A stretch of 57,193 nucleotides of DNA, from NCBI RefSeq assembly GCF_002087235.1, contig NZ_MUIO01000130.1, positions 1 to 57,193 of the forward strand, given 5' to 3'. Positions 51,413 through 57,193 of the stretch are shown piece by piece. This DNA comes from Pseudomonas floridensis (GTDB lineage Bacteria > Pseudomonadota > Gammaproteobacteria > Pseudomonadales > Pseudomonadaceae). Within the stretch, counting starts at the first letter, position 1. Each line of letters begins with the position of its first letter. A program made the translations under genes and the position numbers. The notes beneath the pieces were generated by a model that saw only the letters and a list, made by a program, of their open reading frames with translations, ran no database searches and was not told where the DNA came from.

Positions 51413-51792
51413 CCGGATTCCTACACAGGAGAGGGTGAAAACATGAGACCGATGGCCTGAACGACTTTTCAGGTCCAGCACTGCAGCCCCTATTTCAGGA
51501 CGCTCATGGTAACTAATGGCAACATGCCATAAAACTGTTTTGCCGACCCCGAGCGCTCTGTGACGCCGGTAAATTCAGGGCAGCAGTCAGTTTTTCGACC
51601 ACACAGGCAGAAACTATAGAGCGAAGATCAACTTCGCGAGTGATCACGCGCCATCGGTGTGCGGATTTTCAAGGAATTTCGAGAGCTGAATCGAACCGCC
51701 AAGGAAGCGGTTGACGGACATGGAAGGCGTATCAGCGGTGCGGGCTGCACGCTGTAGCGCCCTGTCCCTGGCGCTGCAGCGTTCAGTCGGGT
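51413..51792. other. Intergenic gap upstream of the response regulator
   Basis: These 380 nt hold no reading frame I can support. The part near 51752-51779 contains a 10-bp inverted repeat with one G-U pair (CTGTAGCGCC / GGCGCTGCAG) that probably ends the gene for the SH3-domain protein. A small CGAAG/CTTCG hairpin lies near 51622-51636. No sigma-54 or FliA site was found for the response regulator. Confidence 0.5.
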
Positions 51793-52467
51793 TTATACCC
51801 AGCCGTCGTTCTTCTTGCGTCCACGGGTCAGGGCCGGAAGGATCAGGCCAACCAGCAGGCCGGCACCGGCAATGCTGCCGCCGTAGACCATGTAACGCAT
51901 CATCACCTGCTTGTTCTCGTCGCCCAACCGCGCCTGGGTGGAGCGCAGTTCGGCCTGAGAGTCCGCCAGTTGGTCGTTCAGGGTCTTGGTGCGTGCTTCC
52001 AGTTCGTCGACCAGCTTCTTGCGCGCGTCCAGCGTTTCCTGCATGCCTTGCACACGGGTTTTCCAGGTGTTGTCGATACCGGCCAGTTGCTCGGTCAGTT
52101 CGGCGACCTGTTGAGTCAGTTGCGGCACACGCTCGGCCTGGCCCGGGACTTCCTGCAGGTCGCTGGAGGGAATCCACACGGTGCTGCCACCTTCACCGCG
52201 CACCTGGCTGAAATTGCCGGAGGTGGTGAGCAACTCGACTTTCTGTCCGGATTTCAGTGTGCCGACGATGCGGTGCCCGTCAGTCGGGCCGCTGCGTACG
52301 TACGTCGTCAGGCTGTCACTCACCCAGCGGTCGTTGTCCGCAGCCTGAGCATTGAGAGGGGTGATGACCGCAAGCACCGCGCCCAGCAGACCGGTGCCAA
52401 TCAGGTGACGCGAAACGGAGAACAGGCCAGGGGCACGAGAAAGCAGTGCTGAAAGATGACGAGACAT
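51793..52467 (-). CDS. SH3-domain membrane-anchored protein (TIGR04211-like)
   Basis: From the ATG at 52467 (MSRHLSALLSRAPGLFSVSRHLIG) the protein is 224 residues. It has a signal peptide ending LNAQAAD, a bacterial SH3 domain (about 50-110: DNDRWVSDSLTTYVRSGPTDGHRIVGTLKSGQKVELL), a coiled coil (about 115-190: QLTQQVAELTEQLAGIDN and KLVDELEARTKTLNDQLADSQAEL), and a C-terminal membrane helix (YGGSIAGAGLLVGLILPALT) followed by basic residues (RGRKKND). This is the layout of the periplasmic SH3-and-anchor family, whose exact function is unknown; a cell-envelope role is likely. Confidence 0.88.
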   Translation of the reverse strand: MSRHLSALLSRAPGLFSVSRHLIGTGLLGAVLAVITPLNAQAADNDRWVSDSLTTYVRSGPTDGHRIVGTLKSGQKVELLTTSGNFSQVRGEGGSTVWIPSSDLQEVPGQAERVPQLTQQVAELTEQLAGIDNTWKTRVQGMQETLDARKKLVDELEARTKTLNDQLADSQAELRSTQARLGDENKQVMMRYMVYGGSIAGAGLLVGLILPALTRGRKKNDGWV

Positions 52468-52584
52468 GGCAATGATTATCTTTGTCTGGAATGAGAATAA
52501 AGCCCCGGTGTGCGGGCCGGCTAACGATGGCAATGGCAGGCGGCAAAGGTTTTGCAACTCCTGCCCGGACGGGCTGTCTGCCTA

Positions 52585-52625
52585 TCAGGCGAGTTGAAAA
52601 AACGCCTGACGCATCAGGTGCCTGA
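52585..52625 (+). other. Cluster of mutually complementary arms in the ppnN upstream region
   Basis: The gap from 52468 to 52933 carries no supported gene. Within it four arms occur in order: TCAGGCG (52585), CGCCTGA (52603), TCAGGTG (52614) and CCTGA (52621). Arms 1-2, 2-3 and 3-4 can each form a hairpin, so alternative structures are possible if this is transcribed toward ppnN. No known riboswitch core is recognised. Confidence 0.4.
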
Positions 52626-52933
52626 GAGACATCTGCAGGCCGTCCAGAGAGTCCATCAGCTAACAGACCCTGTGAAATGGGTCAGGTTCATTATTGGCCT
52701 GCGCGCGCGTCAAAATTCAGCCGCATGGCACCTTCCGGCAAGTGCCTGCTTTACATGACTTTCAGCCGGTCGGTCGATCCCGCGACTCCACACCCGCACC
52801 CGATGAGGCCTGACGTTTGCAATCACGCCCAAGTGCTGTAGAAAATACCCGCCAGGCGTGAACGTCTTCGATGCTCACCATCCTGATGCGCAGGCCCTGC
52901 CGGCTCGACTGCATCGCTCTAATGGAAAATAGA

Positions 52934-54307
52934 ATGATCCCAAGACAAGTGATTAACGCCACGGTAAGCCCAAAAGGCAGCCTTGAAACCCTGTCCCAAC
53001 GTGAAGTCCAGCAGCTCAGCGCTGCCGGCTCAGGCAGCACCTATACCCTTTTCCGCCAGTGCGCCCTGGCCATTCTCAACACCGGCGCCCATGTCGATAA
53101 CGCCAAGACCATTCTTGAGGCTTACGAGAATTTCGAAGTCCGCATTCATCAGCAGGACCGTGGCGTGCGTCTGGAGCTGCTCAACGCTCCGGCGGATGCT
53201 TTCGTCGATGGCGAAATGATCGCCAGCACCCGCGAAATGCTGTTCAGCGCTCTGCGCGATATCGTCTACACCGAAAGCGAGCTGGACAGCCAGCGCATCG
53301 ACCTGAGCAACTCACAGGGCATCACCGACTACGTGTTTCACCTGCTGCGCAACGCCCGCACCCTGCGCGCCGGTGTCGAACCGAAGATGGTGGTGTGCTG
53401 GGGTGGCCACTCGATCAACACCGAGGAATACAAGTACACCAAGAAGGTCGGCCATGAACTGGGCCTGCGCAGCCTGGACATCTGCACCGGTTGCGGCCCA
53501 GGCGTCATGAAAGGCCCGATGAAAGGCGCGACTATTGCTCACGCCAAGCAGCGCATCGTCGGAGGTCGCTACCTGGGCCTGACCGAACCGGGCATCATTG
53601 CTGCCGAAGCGCCAAACCCGATCGTCAACGAACTGGTGATCCTGCCCGACATCGAGAAACGTCTGGAAGCCTTCGTGCGCGTGGGCCACGGCATCATCAT
53701 CTTTCCGGGTGGCGCGGGCACGGCTGAAGAGTTCCTGTACCTGCTGGGCATCCTGATGCACCCGGACAACAAAGATGTACCGTTCCCGGTGGTCCTGACC
53801 GGCCCGAAAAACACCGAACCGTATCTGCAACAGTTGCATGCGTTCGTCGGCGCCACGCTGGGTGAAGAGGCCCAGCGCCATTATCAGATCATCATCGACA
53901 ACCCGGCGGAAGTCGCGCGGCAGATGAGCAAGGGCCTGAAGGAGGTGAAGCAGTTCCGCCGCGAGCGCAACGACGCATTCCACTTCAACTGGCTGCTGAA
54001 GATCGAAGAAAGCTTCCAGCACCCGTTCGATCCGACCCACGAAAACATGGCCAAGCTGCAGCTCAACCATGACATACCGTCTCACGAACTGGCAGCCAAC
54101 CTGCGTCGGGCGTTCTCCGGCATTGTGGCGGGCAACGTCAAGGACAAGGGTATCCGCCTGATCGAAGAACACGGCCCGTATCAAATCCACGGCGACCCGT
54201 CGATCATGCAGCCGCTGGACAAGCTGTTGCAGGCGTTCGTCGATCAGCACCGTATGAAACTGCCAGGCGGCGCGGCGTATGTGCCGTGCTATCAAGTCGT
54301 GACCTGA
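52934..54307 (+). CDS. ppnN: Nucleotide 5'-monophosphate nucleosidase PpnN (YgdH/LOG family)
   Basis: PpnN cleaves nucleotide monophosphates to base and ribose 5-phosphate, and in E. coli is activated by (p)ppGpp. The 457-residue protein matches E. coli PpnN in length and in its N-terminal domain (LSQREVQQL and RGVRLELLNAPADAFVDGEMI). It carries the LOG core: CWGGHSINTEEYKYTKKVG, TGCGPGVMKGPMKGA and the PGGAGTAEE motif (about residues 258-266). I use the ATG at 52934 (MIPRQVINATVSPKGSLETLS), which has GGAAA nearby; earlier Met codons are possible. A terminator follows. Confidence 0.92.
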   Translation: MIPRQVINATVSPKGSLETLSQREVQQLSAAGSGSTYTLFRQCALAILNTGAHVDNAKTILEAYENFEVRIHQQDRGVRLELLNAPADAFVDGEMIASTREMLFSALRDIVYTESELDSQRIDLSNSQGITDYVFHLLRNARTLRAGVEPKMVVCWGGHSINTEEYKYTKKVGHELGLRSLDICTGCGPGVMKGPMKGATIAHAKQRIVGGRYLGLTEPGIIAAEAPNPIVNELVILPDIEKRLEAFVRVGHGIIIFPGGAGTAEEFLYLLGILMHPDNKDVPFPVVLTGPKNTEPYLQQLHAFVGATLGEEAQRHYQIIIDNPAEVARQMSKGLKEVKQFRRERNDAFHFNWLLKIEESFQHPFDPTHENMAKLQLNHDIPSHELAANLRRAFSGIVAGNVKDKGIRLIEEHGPYQIHGDPSIMQPLDKLLQAFVDQHRMKLPGGAAYVPCYQVVT

Positions 54308-54326
54308 CAGATTAGAAGCCGACCGA

Positions 54327-54353
54327 ACGGGGCGCCAGACAGCGCCCCGTTTT
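54327..54353. terminator. Terminator between convergent ppnN and pobR
   Basis: A perfect 9-bp stem (ACGGGGCGC / GCGCCCCGT) with a 6-nt loop is followed by a T run on the plus strand, 19 nt after the ppnN stop. It touches the pobR stop codon. Confidence 0.88.
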
Positions 54354-55222
54354 CATTTCTGCTGGCGAAACTGGCTGGGCGACTGTCCGGTGGCGCGTTT
54401 GAAGAAACGTGAAAAATACGCAGGCTCGGAAAACCCCAGGCTGTCGGACACCTGATTCACGGTCATGGTCGTGTAGACAAGATTGCGCTTTGCTTCCAAC
54501 AGCAGCCGCTGATTGATGATCTGCAACGCCGACTGGTTGCACAACCGCCGACACAGCGCATTCAAGTGCGCGGCACTGAGGCCCATGCGCTGCGCATGCT
54601 GTTCGATGGACCAGTGTTCACGGAAACCGGCTTCCAGTTGATGCATGAACTCGTGTAAATGCTCGCGCCCGCGATCCTGCACGTGAGCATCTTCGCCCGG
54701 CCGCTCGCCGCCCTGTCGGCTGAGCCAGACCATCAGCACATTGATCAACGACTGCAACATCAGATCACGACCCGGCTTGCGTTGGCGATACTCACTGGCA
54801 ATCGCGCCGAACAGGGTGTCCACGTAGAGACTGTCGTCGCCCAACGCATGGCAACGCGCCGTGCCAATGGCCGAAATACCCAGCGCCGCTTCCAGTTGCT
54901 CCACCAGCGGCCGCGCCAGGCTGAGGATGTGCCCCTGAATATCTTCGGCAAACTTGAAGGTGTGCACACTCAACGCCGGAACCACCTGCAGCGATGGAGT
55001 TTCGACCTCGTTGACCCTGTCCTCGACTTTCAGGACCGCTCGGCCTGACTGCACGTACAGCAGCTGGACCAGATCAGCGTGGCGGTGCGGCTTGATCTCC
55101 CACTCATGCACTTTGCTGCGCTCGGGAATCGACTCGCAGTGGATCAGGTCCGGCGTCGGCCAGGCGGTGGTTTCGCCATAAAGCTTGAAGACCGGGATGG
55201 AAACAGGCGCTGTTCTGGGCAT
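54353..55222 (-). CDS. pobR: AraC-family activator of 4-hydroxybenzoate hydroxylase (PobR)
   Basis: The 289-residue regulator has an N-terminal cupin-like effector domain (about 35-110: HEWEIKPHRHADLVQLLYVQSG, with histidines typical of the fold) and a C-terminal AraC DNA-binding domain (about 190-289) with two helix-turn-helix units (EQHAQRMGLSAAHLNALCR; VNQVSDSLGFSEPAYFSRFFKRATGQSPSQFR). It is divergent from pobA with 149 nt between, the usual layout where PobR activates pobA in response to 4-hydroxybenzoate. The ATG at 55222 is chosen for the GGAGAGAG just upstream; an earlier ATG adds six residues. Confidence 0.92.
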   Translation of the reverse strand: MPRTAPVSIPVFKLYGETTAWPTPDLIHCESIPERSKVHEWEIKPHRHADLVQLLYVQSGRAVLKVEDRVNEVETPSLQVVPALSVHTFKFAEDIQGHILSLARPLVEQLEAALGISAIGTARCHALGDDSLYVDTLFGAIASEYRQRKPGRDLMLQSLINVLMVWLSRQGGERPGEDAHVQDRGREHLHEFMHQLEAGFREHWSIEQHAQRMGLSAAHLNALCRRLCNQSALQIINQRLLLEAKRNLVYTTMTVNQVSDSLGFSEPAYFSRFFKRATGQSPSQFRQQK

Positions 55223-55371
55223 CGCTCTCTCCTCGTCCAACCCACGAAAAGTCCAGATAATGTGCTGGATAGTGCCTTCTTATCCCGATGGCATCCATTA
55301 AAAATGCAGGAGACAAAAACAAAGGCATCTCCGGGTTTCGACCTGCCGGGATCACAGAAAGGACCATTCTC

Positions 55372-56556
55372 ATGAAAACCCAAGTCGCAATCATCGGCTC
55401 AGGCCCATCCGGGCTGTTGCTGGGTCAATTGCTGCAACGTGCCGGTATCGATAACGTCATCATCGAGCGCAAAGACCCTGACTACATCCTTTCACGCATC
55501 CGCGCGGGCGTGCTGGAGCAAGGCATGGTCGATCTGCTGCGCGAGGCCGGGGTCAGCGAGCGCATGGATGCCGAAGGCTTGATCCATGATGGCTTCGAAC
55601 TGGCCTTTGACGGGCGCTGTGAACGCATCGATCTGAAGACCCTGACCGACGGCCGGACGGTGATGGTGTACGGCCAGACCGAAGTGACTCGCGACCTGAT
55701 GAACGCCCGTGCGGCCTGCGGCGCGATGACGGTCTACGACGCCGATGACGTCCAGCCTCATGACCTCAAGACCGACAGTCCGTACCTGACGTTTGTGAAG
55801 AACGGCGAAACCGTGCGTCTGGACTGTGACTACATTGCCGGGTGCGACGGCTTTCATGGTGTTTCCCGCCAGGCAATCCCGGCCGAGGCGTTGAAGGTTT
55901 TCGAACGCGCCTATCCGTTCGGCTGGCTGGGCGTGCTGGCCGATACCCCGCCGGTCAACGAGGAACTGGTCTACGCCAATCACCCACGAGGCTTTGCCCT
56001 GTGCAGCATGCGCTCGGCCATCCGGACCCGCTATTACGTACAGGTCAGCTCTGACGAGCGTGTCGAAAACTGGTCAGACGAGCGCTTCTGGGATGAACTC
56101 AAGTCGCGCCTGCCGACGCATCTGGCTGAACGCCTGGTCACGGGGCCTTCCATCGAGAAAAGTATCGCGCCACTGCGCAGCTTTGTGGTTGAACCGATGC
56201 AATACGGGCGCCTGCTCCTGCTCGGCGACGCCGCGCACATCGTCCCGCCCACGGGTGCCAAGGGCCTGAACCTGGCTGCCAGCGACGTCAGCACGCTGTA
56301 TCGCATCCTGCTGAAGGTCTATCAGGAAGGCCGCACCGAACTGCTGGAAAAATACTCGCAGATCTGTTTACGCAGAGTCTGGAAAGCCGAGCGATTTTCC
56401 TGGTGGATGACCTCTATTTTGCACAACTTTCCCGACACCGACGCCTTCAGCCAGCGCATCCAGCAGACCGAACTGGACTACTACGTCGGCTCCGAGGCAG
56501 GACGCAAAACCATTGCCGAAAACTACGTCGGCCTGCCTTACGAGGCCATCGAGTGA
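55372..56556 (+). CDS. pobA: 4-hydroxybenzoate 3-monooxygenase (PobA)
   Basis: PobA is an FAD-dependent hydroxylase that turns 4-hydroxybenzoate into protocatechuate using NADPH and oxygen, feeding the beta-ketoadipate pathway. From the ATG at 55372 (MKTQVAIIGSGPSGLLLGQL) it is 394 residues, the same length as known Pseudomonas PobA. The FAD GxGxxG motif is near residue 9, the CDYIAGCDGFHG motif near 160, and LLLGDAAHIVPPTGAKGLNLAASD near 280-303. An AGAAAGGA ribosome site precedes it. A terminator follows at 56638. Plant-derived phenolics are a natural substrate for a plant-associated bacterium. Confidence 0.96.
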   Translation: MKTQVAIIGSGPSGLLLGQLLQRAGIDNVIIERKDPDYILSRIRAGVLEQGMVDLLREAGVSERMDAEGLIHDGFELAFDGRCERIDLKTLTDGRTVMVYGQTEVTRDLMNARAACGAMTVYDADDVQPHDLKTDSPYLTFVKNGETVRLDCDYIAGCDGFHGVSRQAIPAEALKVFERAYPFGWLGVLADTPPVNEELVYANHPRGFALCSMRSAIRTRYYVQVSSDERVENWSDERFWDELKSRLPTHLAERLVTGPSIEKSIAPLRSFVVEPMQYGRLLLLGDAAHIVPPTGAKGLNLAASDVSTLYRILLKVYQEGRTELLEKYSQICLRRVWKAERFSWWMTSILHNFPDTDAFSQRIQQTELDYYVGSEAGRKTIAENYVGLPYEAIE

Positions 56557-56637
56557 GGTGACGACTGGCCGTATGTATGGGCCGCTTTACAGCTTATGTA
56601 CGCATCACACAGCGGGCGTGAGTCTGCTCACGAAGGG

Positions 56638-56676
56638 CCGGTGCTGCCGTCACGGATGCAGCACCGGAATATTTTT
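56638..56676 (+). terminator. Rho-independent terminator after pobA
   Basis: A perfect 10-bp stem (CCGGTGCTGC / GCAGCACCGG) with a 10-nt loop is followed by AATATTTTT, 82 nt beyond the pobA stop. The remaining DNA to 56804 shows only the ribosome site of the next gene. Confidence 0.85.
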
Positions 56677-56804
56677 GTGCAATGACACAACGCGCCTCTC
56701 TCGTAGCCGTGCAAAGCCCCAAAGCGTTTTGCATGCCTGCCCCCTATGATCGGGAGTGCCCCCGGCAAGCTGCATAAAAATAACAAGCTCTGAGGAACTG
56801 ACGC

Positions 56805-57193
56805 ATGTCCAACGCTCCTGCTCGCGAGGCCGGCGACGCTGACGGCAATCATGTCTATCGTCGCATCACCCTGCGCCTTATCCCGTTCATTTTCATCTGC
56901 TACCTGTTCAACTACCTGGACCGCGTCAACGTCGGTTTTGCCAAGCTGCAAATGCTCGACGCGTTGAGCTTCAGCGAGACGGTCTACGGCCTGGGTGCCG
57001 GTATCTTCTTCATCGGCTACGTGCTGTGCGGACTGCCCAGCAACCTGGCGCTCAACCGCTTTGGCCCGCGGCGCTGGATCGGTCTGATGATGATCACCTG
57101 GGGGACGTTCTCCACCTGCCTGCTATTCGTCACTACGCCCGTCGAGTTCTACGTGCTGCGATTCCTGACCGGTATGGCCGAAGCCGGTTTCTT
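56805..57193 (+). CDS. MFS transporter, N-terminal part (cut by window edge)
   Basis: The reading frame starts at 56805 (MSNAPAREAGDADGNHVYRR), with GAGGAA upstream, and runs off the window after about 129 residues. The N-terminal signature RLIPFIFICYLFNYLDRVNVGFAKLQM and the motif SNLALNRFGPRRWIG are typical of the anion:cation symporter branch of the major facilitator superfamily, whose members import organic acids such as aromatic acids or hexuronates. Closeness to pobA makes an aromatic-acid substrate plausible, but the rest of the protein is not visible and the substrate cannot be fixed. Confidence 0.88.
   Translation, partial: MSNAPAREAGDADGNHVYRRITLRLIPFIFICYLFNYLDRVNVGFAKLQMLDALSFSETVYGLGAGIFFIGYVLCGLPSNLALNRFGPRRWIGLMMITWGTFSTCLLFVTTPVEFYVLRFLTGMAEAGF

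Noticed and set aside
52605..52710. Possible thiamine pyrophosphate riboswitch, suggested by GTGCCTGAGAG and ACCCTGTGAA
   Set aside because: The conserved GAACCTGATC core and the closing stem are missing, and ppnN has no link to thiamine. The partial match is likely chance.
52552..52758. 68-codon frame in the gap before ppnN
   Set aside because: No ribosome site, no recognisable feature, and it runs through the inverted-repeat cluster; it is probably non-coding.

Overview
This window is a chromosomal stretch of a fluorescent pseudomonad, most likely a member of the Pseudomonas syringae complex. The evidence is the Pseudomonas-type flagellar gene order (fliI-H-G-F-E, fleR-S-Q, fliT-S-D, flaG, fliC, then flgL back to flgB, cheR-cheV, flgA-M-N-Z), a 282-residue flagellin, and two flagellin-glycosylation gene sets (fgt1/fgt2 plus a ketoacyl synthase, and a modified-viosamine set) of the kind described in P. 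syringae pathovars. I see no rRNA, tRNA, insertion sequence, prophage or CRISPR array.

Layout. 1-4143: export and basal-body genes (fliI partial, fliH, fliG, fliF, fliE). 4379-8606: the two-component pair FleS/FleR and the master activator FleQ. 8786-12504: export chaperones (fliT, fliS), cap (fliD), flaG and flagellin (fliC). 12824-20652: glycosylation island 1, with a beta-ketoacyl-ACP synthase III homologue and two very large glycosyltransferases (fgt1, fgt2). 20741-29166: flgL-K-J-I-H-G-F. 29450-29641: a small predicted exported protein. 29848-32752: flgE-D-C-B. 33050-34864: cheR and cheV. 34943-37515 (plus strand): flgA, flgM, flgN and a PilZ protein (flgZ). 37613-40400: an MFS transporter and a glutamine-synthetase-like ligase. 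40680-48872: glycosylation island 2. Its plus-strand arm holds the aminotransferase, methyltransferase and a third giant glycosyltransferase. A convergent minus-strand arm holds an acyl carrier protein, ketoreductase, N-acyltransferase and second ketoacyl synthase III. 49122-51412: a histidine kinase and a TPR response regulator. 51793-57193: an SH3-domain membrane protein, ppnN, pobR/pobA and the start of an MFS transporter.

How the parts work together. FleQ with sigma-54 should start the cascade. Close matches to the sigma-54 -24/-12 consensus lie upstream of fliE, fleS, flgF, flgB and flgA, and FliA (sigma-28) type sites precede fliC, fliS and flgM. FlgM holds FliA until the hook is complete. 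FliS, FliT and FlgN chaperone late export substrates. Island 2 contains what is needed to turn a dTDP-4-keto-6-deoxy sugar into an N-(3-hydroxybutyryl), O-methylated viosamine and attach it, while Fgt1/Fgt2 are expected to lay down the rhamnose core on flagellin. Both arms of island 2 carry sigma-54-like promoters, which suggests that sugar synthesis is timed with flagellar assembly.

The most striking single observation is in FliC. The six serines known to carry glycan in P. syringae pv. tabaci are present at the same positions, but the flg22 immune epitope (residues 30-51) is heavily altered, with GSITQ in place of the usual GLQIA. The window therefore shows two possible layers of immune evasion in one locus: epitope change and glycan shielding.
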